A DNA stretch of 64,000 bases from Solobacterium sp. UBA3691 (GTDB lineage Bacteria; Bacillota_I; Bacilli_A; Erysipelotrichales; Erysipelotrichaceae), in assembly GCA_002372175.1 (NCBI GenBank), contig DFIS01000055.1, forward strand, positions 1 to 64,000. Direction: 5' to 3'. The position numbers were made by a program, and so were the translations under genes. The notes beneath the pieces were generated by a model that made no database searches, was not told where the DNA came from, and worked only from the letters and a program-made list of their open reading frames with translations. The first letter of the stretch is position 1. Each line of letters starts with the position of its first letter. Below, one piece after another: positions 52,787-61,418 of this stretch.

Positions 52787-54013
52787 ATGAACGAACATAC
52801 AAATATACTAAATATATTTATCAGCGAATACGAGAGTTGGTGCCGTACCGGTACAGAACCTGTTTCGGCAGCGCAGGATGTCCGGTATTTTCTTGATTGT
52901 CAGGAGAAACGGCTGAAGGCAAAAAGCTTATCCATGACACGTTCTTTTACGATCTCAGCTGATGCGGTCGGAGGTACTTTTGTTTCCGATGTACCGCCCT
53001 ATAAAGCGAGTGTGCCCTATACCGAGACAAAGATGATCACAGATTACCGATATGGAAAGAAGACGGTACACCGTGAGGATCCTTTGATCCTGTATGCATC
53101 GGTACTGGACAAACAGGGAAGTGAAGACAGACTTGTCAACTGTCCTTCCTGCGGACATCCGGCTATGGTATCAGAGCTTCAGGACGGCTGCCCCTACTGC
53201 CGTACGATCTTTAAACTCTCGGATCTGTATCCGAAGGTTACTTCCTGGTATACCGTGCCCCAGATCGTTGAACGGACGACTCTGACTTCCGGTATCCGAA
53301 AGGTCATGATCATCACTGCATCTGTTTCCGGCACTGCTGTATTCCTGCTGAGTTTCCTCACGAATGCGGATGGGTTTCCGCTCGTTCTGCGTATTCTGTC
53401 TTCCCTGTTTGTGGGTGCTTTCGGTGCTCTTGGCATTAGTTTCGCTGTTTACATGACCCTGGGTATGGCTTTGCTTATCAAGGCTCTTTATGAGGGTGGA
53501 AGAGCTCTGCCGCTTCTTGGCGGGATCAGCACGCGTAAGAAAATGACAGCGTATATGAAGACGTATGATCCGGCTTTCTCGTATGAACTGTTTGAGGGAA
53601 AAGTCACTTCTCTGGTACGGGCTGTCCTGTTCAGCAATCAGCGTGATGACCTCAGTATCTATACAGGCAGTGAGGATCTTTCAAGGTTTGATGATCTGGT
53701 CGACATGGCTTACCGCGGGGCCGTAAAAGTCATGCGTTTTACCGAAGACAGCGGTATCCTGCAGGTGACTCTGCAGCTGTTTCTGACCAACACCTATATG
53801 CGCAGGCATCTTACCCGCAAAGACGAGAAACTGACGGTAGTTCTGGAAAGAGATGCGTCCGTAAAGGAAGATCCCGGGTTTACCGTACATGCGGTCAAAT
53901 GCCGCGGATGCGGGGCAAGTTTTGATGCCATGCATGAGAGATACTGTCCGAACTGCGGCAGAACGTATGATGCAATGTATGATGACTGGGTCATCACTTC
54001 CGTCAGGATGTGA
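52787..54013 (+). CDS. Tim44-like domain membrane protein with two zinc ribbons
   Basis: Protein of 408 residues. A zinc ribbon lies at about 119-140 (CPSCGHPAM...CPYCRTI), two transmembrane helices at about 168-190 and 203-228, a Tim44/TTHA-like alpha-beta domain from about 250 to 370 (SYELFEGKVTSLVRAVLF...SEDLSRFDDLVDMAYRGAVKV), and a second ribbon at 376-400 (CRGCGASFDAMHERYCPNCGRTYD). The domain fits predicted membrane proteins with a Tim44 fold, of unknown function. No ribosome-binding site is seen ahead of the ATG. It is alone on the plus strand, divergent from the amylase, with a T-rich run but no clear hairpin after its stop. Confidence 0.8.
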   Translation: MNEHTNILNIFISEYESWCRTGTEPVSAAQDVRYFLDCQEKRLKAKSLSMTRSFTISADAVGGTFVSDVPPYKASVPYTETKMITDYRYGKKTVHREDPLILYASVLDKQGSEDRLVNCPSCGHPAMVSELQDGCPYCRTIFKLSDLYPKVTSWYTVPQIVERTTLTSGIRKVMIITASVSGTAVFLLSFLTNADGFPLVLRILSSLFVGAFGALGISFAVYMTLGMALLIKALYEGGRALPLLGGISTRKKMTAYMKTYDPAFSYELFEGKVTSLVRAVLFSNQRDDLSIYTGSEDLSRFDDLVDMAYRGAVKVMRFTEDSGILQVTLQLFLTNTYMRRHLTRKDEKLTVVLERDASVKEDPGFTVHAVKCRGCGASFDAMHERYCPNCGRTYDAMYDDWVITSVRM

Positions 54014-54034
54014 AACTTTTTTTCAGAAATACTA

Positions 54035-54063
54035 TTGACGTATTGTTTTCCATCACGTAAGAT
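54035..54063 (+). promoter_or_regulatory. Sigma-70-type promoter of the lysine-riboswitch operon
   Basis: TTGACG (54035-54040) and TAAGAT (54058-54063) are separated by 17 bases. Transcription would start near 54070, just ahead of the riboswitch. Confidence 0.75.
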
Positions 54064-54082
54064 GGTTAAAAATTGAATTCAG

Positions 54083-54245
54083 CAATAGAGGCGCGGAGAT
54101 TAAGAGTACGCATTGCCGAGACTGTGCAGTCGCTTGAGGCAGTGAGGAAAGGATGATTCGCCGAAACCATGGATCAGCACATGATCTGTGAGTTGGGGTA
54201 TGACCGAACAGGTTATGCACTCCTACGAGAGTAGAGGAGCTATTG
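54083..54245 (+). promoter_or_regulatory. Lysine riboswitch (L-box)
   Basis: CAATAG (54083-54088) pairs with CTATTG (54240-54245) to close the aptamer. Inside are the conserved L-box elements AGAGGCGCG, AAGAGTA, GAGGAAAGGATG, CGCCGAAA and GTTATGCACTCCTACGAGAGTAGAGGAGC in order. This is the known lysine-sensing aptamer, which normally lowers expression when lysine is plentiful. The downstream genes, a transporter and an amidohydrolase, are therefore predicted to serve lysine supply. Confidence 0.92.
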
Positions 54246-54263
54246 ACTCAGACGGTTATGTAT

Positions 54264-54295
54264 GGGCAGTGTTTCTCGGTAACACTGCCCTTTCT
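54264..54295 (+). terminator. Riboswitch expression-platform terminator
   Basis: GGGCAGTGTT pairs with AACACTGCCC around a 7-base loop, followed by TTTCTGTT. It lies between the aptamer and the transporter, as expected for transcriptional attenuation; an anti-terminator was not traced. Confidence 0.85.
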
Positions 54296-54345
54296 GTTAC
54301 CGGATGATACCTCTAGCACTGGTTCGATGAAGAAAGGAAAGGCAT

Positions 54346-55827
54346 ATGATCGATTTTCTCAACTGGCTTGACGGTGTCCTCTGGGGCTTACCGCTGATCG
54401 TCCTCATGGTCGTTACAGGCTTTTACTTCACCATCCGTTCCGGTTTCTTTCAGTTCCGTTATTTCGGACTGATCTGGAGCCACACGATCGGTACCATCTT
54501 CCGCCGTACTAACAGCACAAACAATGATGAGGGTATGTTAAGTCCCTTTGAAGCAATCGTTACTGCTGTCGGCGGTACGGTCGGCTTCGGCAATATCGCC
54601 GGTGTCGCTACAGCCGTAGCTGCAGGCGGTCCCGGTGCTGTGTTTTGGATGTGGTTTACGGCGGCACTCGGCATGATCCTGAAACAGGTGGAAGTGACGC
54701 TTGGTCTTTACTACCGTAAGACGAAACCGAACGGTGATACTTACGGCGGTCCGACATATTACATGGAAACAGGTCTTGGCGAGAAGAGAGGCTGGGGCAG
54801 GCTCTGGCTGATCCCGGGTGTGATCTTTGCGCTGGGTATCTTCTCCACGTTCTTTGTGACAAGTTCGACACTGACGGCTTCGCAGGTCGTTGCCGGTGCT
54901 CTGCAGCTGGGTGATCTCCATATCGGCGGGATCACGATCGAGGGCATCATCATTGTCGGTGTGGCTCTGGCCGTGCTGTCATTCATCATCACGAGCAGAG
55001 GAACACGCGGTGTGGCGAAGATCTTCTCGAGCCTGGTGCCGTTTATGAGTGTTGTCTATATCCTGATGGGCGTGGTGATGATCCTCGTCAATCTGCCCAG
55101 AGTTCCCGGTGCCATCGCTTCGATCTTTACGAATGCGTTTACGAGTACGGCTGCGGTCGGCGGTTTTGCGGGTGCTACGGTCGGTGCCATGGTGCGTACA
55201 GGTATGGCAAGAGCTGTCTACTCCAACGAAGCCGGCTGGGGTACTTCCCCGATGATCCATTCTTCGGCGAAGACGCATCATCCTGTCGAACAGGGTCTCT
55301 GGGGCTCCTTCGAAGTCTTCTTTGATACCTTCGTGATCTGCTCGATCACAGCGCTGGCGGTGATCCTCAGCGGCACGTGGTCCAGCGGTGCTAACGGCGG
55401 CACTCTGGCTCTGTCGGCATTTGCCCAGGGCTTCGGCAGGATCGGTTCGATCCTTCTGGCTATCGTCATGGTCATCTTTACGGTCACGACTTCTGGCGGC
55501 TGGTTTACCTACTACCTGGCGATCCTTGAGCATCTCGGCAATGATGATGCCGCATGGAAGAAGATCCTGATGAAGATCTTCTACGCGATCCGTTCCCTGC
55601 CCGGTCTGCTCTGGCTGATCTATCTGGTCAAGACAAACAACCAGGGCTTTATCTGGACAGTTGTCGATATTACTTCGGCGATCCCGACCTTCGTCAATGT
55701 GGCAGTGATCCTGATCCTGTCCAATGACTACTTCCGTCTGTTAAAGGACTACAAGGCAAGATACCTCGGTATCGGCACTGTCGATCCTGATACTGTATTA
55801 TTCTATGAAGATGAAAGCGAGGCATAA
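54346..55827 (+). CDS. AGCS family sodium:amino-acid symporter, predicted lysine importer
   Basis: Integral membrane protein of 493 residues with about ten to eleven helices. The AGCS signature is clear (VGFGNIAGVATA, GGPGAVFWMW), together with YGGPTYYMETGLG and SNEAGWGTSPMIHS. Characterised members carry alanine or glycine with sodium. The lysine riboswitch immediately upstream argues that this one imports lysine or a lysine derivative; that specificity is inferred from regulation, not from binding residues. AGAAAGGAAAGG precedes the ATG. The next gene starts 2 bases after its stop, so they form an operon. Confidence 0.93.
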   Translation: MIDFLNWLDGVLWGLPLIVLMVVTGFYFTIRSGFFQFRYFGLIWSHTIGTIFRRTNSTNNDEGMLSPFEAIVTAVGGTVGFGNIAGVATAVAAGGPGAVFWMWFTAALGMILKQVEVTLGLYYRKTKPNGDTYGGPTYYMETGLGEKRGWGRLWLIPGVIFALGIFSTFFVTSSTLTASQVVAGALQLGDLHIGGITIEGIIIVGVALAVLSFIITSRGTRGVAKIFSSLVPFMSVVYILMGVVMILVNLPRVPGAIASIFTNAFTSTAAVGGFAGATVGAMVRTGMARAVYSNEAGWGTSPMIHSSAKTHHPVEQGLWGSFEVFFDTFVICSITALAVILSGTWSSGANGGTLALSAFAQGFGRIGSILLAIVMVIFTVTTSGGWFTYYLAILEHLGNDDAAWKKILMKIFYAIRSLPGLLWLIYLVKTNNQGFIWTVVDITSAIPTFVNVAVILILSNDYFRLLKDYKARYLGIGTVDPDTVLFYEDESEA

Positions 55828-55829
55828 AC

Positions 55830-57443
55830 ATGCGTACGATATATCATAACGGACAGGTATTTACAGGTTCTCTGCCTCTTGTGCAGGCATTCATCGTGGA
55901 GGACGGCAGGTTTACTGCTGTCGGCTCCAATGAGGAGATCCTGGCACAGTGCACGCTCGGCGACACGGTCGTAGATCTGGAAGGACACTTCGTCTCTGCC
56001 GGCTTCAATGATTCCCACATGCATCTTCTGAACTTCGGACAGTCTCTGCGCATGGCTCAGTTAGCCAGACATACGGACAGTCTGACAGGCATGATCATGT
56101 ATCTTGAACAGTTCCTGCAGGATAATCCTGTCGTTGAAGGACAGTGGCTCAGAGGCAGAGGATGGAACCAGGACTACTTCACCGATGTACAGCGTATGCC
56201 TTCACGGTGGGATCTTGACCGTATCAGTACGGATATCCCGATCATGATCACAAGGGCCTGCGGACACAGTGCTGTGGTTAACTCGAAAGTGCTGCAGATC
56301 GCCGGTATTACCGCGGATACACCTGCCCCCGTCGGCGGTGCCATCGGTATCGAAAACGGTGAGCCGGACGGCAGGTTCTACGATAATGCCCTGGATCTCG
56401 TGAACAGGTATCTTCCGCTTCCCGACAAGGAAGAGCTCAAGAACATGATCAGAGCTGCCTGCATAGCCCTGAACCGTTACGGTATCACTTCATCCCAGAC
56501 CGATGACTACTGTGTGTTCAGGGGCATACCGTTTGAGATGATCAACGAGGCATACAGAGAGCTGGAGGAAAGCGGTGAGCTGACTGTCCGTGTCTATGAA
56601 CAGAGCAACTTTACGACGGTGGAAGATCTGCAGAGATTCATCGATGCCGGGAATATCACCGGTACCGGTTCTGACTGCTTTAAGATCGGTCCCTTAAAGA
56701 TGCTGGGTGATGGTTCCCTGGGTGCCCGTACAGCGCATCTCAGCCGTCCCTACGCGGATGATCCTTCGACCTGCGGTTTCTCCCTGTTTACGCCGGAGCA
56801 CATGAATGCGATGGTCTCCCTGGCGAATCGGAGCGGCATGCAGATCGCGATCCATGCGATCGGTGATGCCTGCCTGGATCAGGTGCTGAATGCGGTGAAT
56901 CTTGCCCTGCAGGAGTGCCCGAGAGAGGATCACAGACATGGTGTTGTCCACTGTCAGATCTCCAGAGCTGACCAGCTTGAGCGTATCGCACAGCTGCACA
57001 TGCATGTCTATGCCCAGTCCATCTTTCTGGATTATGACAACCATATCGTCAGGGAGAGAGCCGGTGATGATCTCGCTTCCACAAGCTACAGCTGGAAGAC
57101 GCTGATGAATAACGGTGTCAGTGTATCCAACGGATCTGACTGTCCGGTAGAGCTTCCCGATGTCCTGGAAGGCATCGAGTGTGCGGTGACCCGTACATCG
57201 CTTGACGGTACCGGTCCGTATCTTCCCGAGCAGGCATTTACCGTAGAGGAAGCGCTGAACAGCTTTACCTCGATGGCTGCCTATGCCAGCTTTGAAGAAA
57301 ACACCAAGGGACGCATTGCCCCGGGATATATCGCTGACTTTACTGTTCTCGGCGAGGATCCGTTTACTGCCGATCCCCGCACGATACACAGTATTCCTGT
57401 GTTATCTACATATCTTGCAGGAAACTGCGTATACACAAAATAA
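55830..57443 (+). CDS. YtcJ-like amidohydrolase under lysine-riboswitch control
   Basis: Metal-dependent hydrolase of 537 residues of the amidohydrolase_3 (COG1574, YtcJ) group. Visible: the metal motif DSHMHL (His63, His65), the LKMLGDGSLGARTA segment with metal or substrate residues, IAIHAIGDACLD, and NGSDCPVE with the late aspartate. The usual family substrate is unknown (N-substituted formamides or acylated amines). Co-transcription with a lysine-regulated transporter suggests it releases lysine from an N-acyl or amide derivative, which is an inference. The start lies 2 bases after the transporter stop, with GATGAAAGCGAGG upstream. A terminator follows. Confidence 0.88.
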   Translation: MRTIYHNGQVFTGSLPLVQAFIVEDGRFTAVGSNEEILAQCTLGDTVVDLEGHFVSAGFNDSHMHLLNFGQSLRMAQLARHTDSLTGMIMYLEQFLQDNPVVEGQWLRGRGWNQDYFTDVQRMPSRWDLDRISTDIPIMITRACGHSAVVNSKVLQIAGITADTPAPVGGAIGIENGEPDGRFYDNALDLVNRYLPLPDKEELKNMIRAACIALNRYGITSSQTDDYCVFRGIPFEMINEAYRELEESGELTVRVYEQSNFTTVEDLQRFIDAGNITGTGSDCFKIGPLKMLGDGSLGARTAHLSRPYADDPSTCGFSLFTPEHMNAMVSLANRSGMQIAIHAIGDACLDQVLNAVNLALQECPREDHRHGVVHCQISRADQLERIAQLHMHVYAQSIFLDYDNHIVRERAGDDLASTSYSWKTLMNNGVSVSNGSDCPVELPDVLEGIECAVTRTSLDGTGPYLPEQAFTVEEALNSFTSMAAYASFEENTKGRIAPGYIADFTVLGEDPFTADPRTIHSIPVLSTYLAGNCVYTK

Positions 57444-57455
57444 GCACTTCCCCCG

Positions 57456-57479
57456 GAACTGTCTTCGGACAGTTCTTTT
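57456..57479 (+). terminator. Intrinsic terminator of the lysine operon
   Basis: GAACTGTC and GACAGTTC pair around a TTCG tetraloop and are followed by TTTT, 13 bases after the stop. Confidence 0.88.
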
Positions 57480-57679
57480 CATATGACAATAAAGTATACA
57501 GTATTCTCTGAAGCCGCTGTGCTTGTGCAGTTCCCTGGCATTGAGTAAGATCATTTTCATGCGTTTATCCCGCTTCCTTTCGTTAACGTTACGGTAACGG
57601 ATACCGGACAACACCGGGACAAAATCACTTTGGAATCACACATTTCTTATCCGGTGCAGTAATCACCTGTTCTGTACTG

Positions 57680-57685
57680 TATAAT
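57680..57685 (+). promoter_or_regulatory. Candidate -10 of the M28-like peptidase gene
   Basis: A perfect TATAAT lies 26-31 bases ahead of the ATG at 57711; the -35 is weak. The remainder of 57480-57679 shows no gene or repeat that I recognise. Confidence 0.45.
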
Positions 57686-57710
57686 ATGCGTAAATAACAG
57701 GAGTGATCAT

Positions 57711-59621
57711 ATGCAGGATTCTACAATTTTCGCTGCAGCAGTATCCGAGAAAAGACTGCTGAACACTGTCAAGGAAGTATCCAACTTCCATCGTATACAG
57801 GCTTCTCCGATGTACAGGGAAGCTGCCGAACATGTCATGAAGATCTGTGCGAAGAACGGACTTGACGCAAAGATACTCTCCTACGAGGCTGATCCCGATG
57901 TCTGGTATCTGCAGTCCAAGATGTTCAAGGAGTGGTCGATCAAAGAGGCATATCTTGACCTCGTTGATCCGGAGATGCGTCTTGCGGATTATTCCCACGA
58001 AGCGATCTCCGTGATCCAGAAGAGCTATCCGATCGACTGCCGTCAGAACCCTGTTGATCTGGTATTGCTGGATAAGGGAGCTGACCCCAGGGCGTATGAA
58101 GATCTGGACCTGAACGGTAAGTTTGTCTTTATCAGGGGTCATATCAGACAGTATCCGTGGGTATATGAAAAGGGAGCTCTCGGTATCGTCACAGACTACA
58201 TCATGGAGACTTCCAACCGCAAGAGAAAGGATCTCTACCAGTCTCTGACATATACCTCGTACTGGCATACGCATATCGAGGGTGAACCGGAGGGCAGAGG
58301 CTTTGTGCTCTCTCCCGAAGCCGGTGATAAGCTGGCAGAACTGTGCAGGAAGGCACGTGAAGAAGGAAAGTATCTGCAGGTCAGAGCTTACATTGATTCG
58401 GCTTTGTATAACGGTCATATCGAGGATGTCGAGGTAACGATACCCGGTAAGGATGATAAGACCGTATATCTCTCTGCGCATCTCTGCCATCCCAGAAGTT
58501 CATGCAACGACAATGCGTCCGGTGTTTCCGCAACTCTGGAAGCGATGAATGTCATGAACAGACTGATCAAAGATGGTAAGATCCCGCAGCCTCAGCATAC
58601 GATCAAACTGATTCTGATTCCGGAGTTTACCGGCACATTTGCCTACCTCAGCGATCATACGGAATACGATAAGGGTCTCGGAGCGATGAACCTGGATATG
58701 GTCGGCGGTAAGCAGACACGCTTCTACGGGCCGATCACGCTGACAAGAACACCGCACAGCACACCTTCGCTGAACAACGAACTGTGCATGTATGCCCTCG
58801 AGCAGGCAGGCAGAGAAGCCAGCTCTCTTGCGGGTGATCCGGTGGCGCTGACCAACTACCGTGTGGAACCGCATTCCGGCGGCAGTGATCATACCGTATA
58901 CTGTGATCCGACGGTCAATATCCCCTGCTGTATGCTGGGACAGTGGCCCGATCTGAACTACCACACGGCTACCGATACACTGGATGTGATCGATCCCGCC
59001 GTGCTGAAGTTCTCCTGTCTTACTGCGATCAACTTTGCGTATAACCTGGCCAATCTCACCTGTGATGATGTCCCGCAGTTATTCGCAAAACAGGATGAAC
59101 ATATCATTGCCGAAAAGACAGCTTACCTGCAGAAGTACCTGGACGGTAAGATCGACAAGGCAATGTTTGGCTCGGCAATGTACCGGTTGAAAGACTACTT
59201 CCTGGCCTGCACAGACAGTGTCACAAAGCTTGTCGGCGAATATGACACAAGCGCAGAGAAAGCACGTATTGAAGCTCTGTTTGACGGATGGATCAAGGCA
59301 TATGACCTGCAGGATGCGTATCCTCTCGATGAGACACTGAATACGGTATATCACAGAGACTTTGTCGGACCGATCCAGCAGTTAAGCGACTACGAAGCAC
59401 TCGGTTACGGTGAAGTACTGAAGGCATACAACGAGAAGATCGGTGATCCCTGGAAGATGATGGGACTTGCGGATAATATTACCAACAGTATCGACGGTAA
59501 GCGTACGGTCGGTGAGATCGCAAGACTGGTATCTCTGGATACCTGCAGGGATGCGAAGGAACAGACAGTTCTCTATCTCGGACTTCTCGAAGACCTGAAG
59601 CTGATCTCCAGAGTACAGTAA
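57711..59621 (+). CDS. M28-like aminopeptidase (DUF4910 type)
   Basis: Protein of 636 residues without a signal peptide. The co-catalytic zinc set of M28 peptidases is visible: His257 (SAHLCHP), Asp267 (CNDNASG), Glu305 (IPEFTG), Asp329 (NLDMVGG) and the later YHTATDT histidine. An N-terminal protease-associated-like region (75-190) and a C-terminal extension of about 180 residues match the DUF4910 group. Removal of N-terminal amino acids from peptides is the expected activity. CAGGAG lies 6 bases ahead of the ATG. It is a single gene between two terminators. Confidence 0.9.
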   Translation: MQDSTIFAAAVSEKRLLNTVKEVSNFHRIQASPMYREAAEHVMKICAKNGLDAKILSYEADPDVWYLQSKMFKEWSIKEAYLDLVDPEMRLADYSHEAISVIQKSYPIDCRQNPVDLVLLDKGADPRAYEDLDLNGKFVFIRGHIRQYPWVYEKGALGIVTDYIMETSNRKRKDLYQSLTYTSYWHTHIEGEPEGRGFVLSPEAGDKLAELCRKAREEGKYLQVRAYIDSALYNGHIEDVEVTIPGKDDKTVYLSAHLCHPRSSCNDNASGVSATLEAMNVMNRLIKDGKIPQPQHTIKLILIPEFTGTFAYLSDHTEYDKGLGAMNLDMVGGKQTRFYGPITLTRTPHSTPSLNNELCMYALEQAGREASSLAGDPVALTNYRVEPHSGGSDHTVYCDPTVNIPCCMLGQWPDLNYHTATDTLDVIDPAVLKFSCLTAINFAYNLANLTCDDVPQLFAKQDEHIIAEKTAYLQKYLDGKIDKAMFGSAMYRLKDYFLACTDSVTKLVGEYDTSAEKARIEALFDGWIKAYDLQDAYPLDETLNTVYHRDFVGPIQQLSDYEALGYGEVLKAYNEKIGDPWKMMGLADNITNSIDGKRTVGEIARLVSLDTCRDAKEQTVLYLGLLEDLKLISRVQ

Positions 59622-59629
59622 TCTGAAGG

Positions 59630-59662
59630 ACTGCGGCAGGGAAACCTGCGGCAGTTTTTCTT
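59630..59662 (+). terminator. Intrinsic terminator after the peptidase
   Basis: ACTGCGGCAGG and CCTGCGGCAGT form a stem with one central mismatch around GAAA, followed by TTTTTCTTT. Confidence 0.8.
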
Positions 59663-59722
59663 TACCGGGCACTGGATAATCGCCTGTATCTGTCGGATAA
59701 TTTGTACATAGGAGGACAGCTT

Positions 59723-61366
59723 ATGACCGCAGACAATATCGGTATTCTGGATATCCGCTGTCCAAACTGCGGAGCTCCGGCACATTTTGATATTATCAAA
59801 CAGCTGTACCTTTGCAGTTACTGCGGCGGTACGGTCGGGATCTCCGAGGCAAGACAGCAGGTACAGGGTTTCCGTAAGATCCGTTCACAGAAACTGCAGG
59901 ACAGTATCAAACACTATCATCTGAGCCGGGCAGTATGTACAGGCTGCGGTGCGGAAGTTGTCTTTGAGGAGAATGAAGCTCTGTCAAATTGTGCTTTCTG
60001 CGGAAGCAGTCTTGTGCGCAAGGATTATCTGAGCAGTGAAGACATGCCCGAGAGTGTGATCCCCTTCGCCCTGACCGAAGCAGAAGCCAGAGAGCGTCTG
60101 GAAGACTGGTGCAGGCAGAATTCCGCCAAGTCTGAAGCAAAGAATCTGAAGAAGATCACGGGAAAACTGAAAGGATATTACCTGCCGTATGAGCTTATCC
60201 GGGGACCTGTGCACATGGCTGTTTCGCGTATGGACGGAGGCGGCACATTCCGCTGTGAAGGCCTGCTGGAGAGTACGTTTGTGAACCGCTCCAGACAGCT
60301 GGATAATCTTCTGCTGGATGGTATGGAACCGTATGATCTGGATATCCTGACCGATTTTGATTTTGGCTATGTTGCAGGACACCGGGTCAAGATCATGGAT
60401 CTGCCTGAAGATGTTCTGGAGAAAAGAGTCAGAGAAGAAACTGCCGTAACATATACACCGGCAGTGCGGAAAGTTCTGCAGACCAGGGCTGTAGATATCA
60501 ATGCGGATGTCAGTTCTGCCATCAGACTGCCTGTATTACTGCCGGCATATTATGTTGCTCAGGGAAACACGATAGCTGCCGTCAATGGGCAGACCGGTAA
60601 GGTCAGTGTCCGGGCGGAGAAAGAATCGCATTACTACTTCCTGCCGTGGTGGCTGAAGGCGATCCTGGCAACATTTGTGATCTGTCTTGTACTGTTTGCC
60701 AGCTTACGTCTCTTCGGTATGGAATCTCCGACAGCTCTGATCATTACCGGTTCACTGGGCATTGTCATGATCATCATTACGCTATGCCTGTACAGTGATA
60801 CGACCCGAAACAAGTTCATTACTGCGGCCGGAAAAGAGATCTTCACTTCCGGGGAGAAGACGTTTCACCGTGAGCCTGAAGGCCTTGTGCAGGATGACAG
60901 GATCCTTGAACGCAAGACTGCTGCCCCTGTTTTCTTCGAAGAGATCGAAGGCGTCGAACAGCCTGTTGTACTGCGCTTCACAAGCCCTTGGCGTATACTG
61001 CGTATGGTGCTTCTCAGCCTGCTGGTGATCTTCCTGCCGGTGATCATCGCGTTATTTCTGAATGGCTTTGACTTTGCACGTCTGGAACTCGGCGGTTCAG
61101 CCGTCTGGTTCTGCATCATGGTTCCGGTCGTGCCTGTATATCTGCTGAAATTCGGCATCGTAGAACTGTACGAAAGACCGTGGATATACCTGATCAATCC
61201 CGATGGTTCTACGACAAGATACCGGAAGAAGTATAATTTCAGGATCACCCGGGAAATGGTAAAGACGGTGCTGCATGCGCTGTTTGTACCGCCGGTTTCT
61301 CTTGGCATATGGTTTGCGATCCTGTGCTTCTGTATGATCTGTTATCTGACTGCATTTGGTTTCTGA
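59723..61366 (+). CDS. Zinc-ribbon membrane protein of unknown function
   Basis: Protein of 547 residues from the ATG at 59723, chosen for AGGAGGA 6 bases upstream. Two zinc ribbons lie at the N-terminus (CPNCGAP...CSYCGG, about 12-36; CTGCGAE...CAFCGSS, about 71-95). A soluble region with VIPFALTEAEARERL and GYYLPYELI is typical of TFIIB-type zinc-ribbon membrane proteins. About five hydrophobic helices follow (310-330, 337-358, 432-455, 462-480, 515-540). Function unknown. Unlike the sigma-locus zinc-ribbon proteins it has several membrane helices. It is a single gene before a bidirectional terminator. Confidence 0.82.
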   Translation: MTADNIGILDIRCPNCGAPAHFDIIKQLYLCSYCGGTVGISEARQQVQGFRKIRSQKLQDSIKHYHLSRAVCTGCGAEVVFEENEALSNCAFCGSSLVRKDYLSSEDMPESVIPFALTEAEARERLEDWCRQNSAKSEAKNLKKITGKLKGYYLPYELIRGPVHMAVSRMDGGGTFRCEGLLESTFVNRSRQLDNLLLDGMEPYDLDILTDFDFGYVAGHRVKIMDLPEDVLEKRVREETAVTYTPAVRKVLQTRAVDINADVSSAIRLPVLLPAYYVAQGNTIAAVNGQTGKVSVRAEKESHYYFLPWWLKAILATFVICLVLFASLRLFGMESPTALIITGSLGIVMIIITLCLYSDTTRNKFITAAGKEIFTSGEKTFHREPEGLVQDDRILERKTAAPVFFEEIEGVEQPVVLRFTSPWRILRMVLLSLLVIFLPVIIALFLNGFDFARLELGGSAVWFCIMVPVVPVYLLKFGIVELYERPWIYLINPDGSTTRYRKKYNFRITREMVKTVLHALFVPPVSLGIWFAILCFCMICYLTAFGF

Positions 61367-61382
61367 TATCCTGTGAATATAT

Positions 61383-61413
61383 AAAAGAACCGTACTGACT
61401 TGTACGATTCTTT
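61383..61413. terminator. Bidirectional terminator between convergent genes
   Basis: AAAGAA-CGTAC and GTACG-TTCTTT form a stem with one mismatch between the zinc-ribbon gene and the GH1 gene; A and T runs on both sides suit termination in both directions. Confidence 0.7.
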
Positions 61414-61418
61414 CATGA

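Noticed and set aside
51940..52896. Plus-strand frame of 318 codons across the amylase start
   Set aside because: It is antisense to the amylase with its catalytic residues intact, and extends into the Tim44-like gene in another frame.
54083..54245. Could be a different riboswitch or small RNA
   Set aside because: Element order and the closing helix match the L-box throughout; no other class fits as well.
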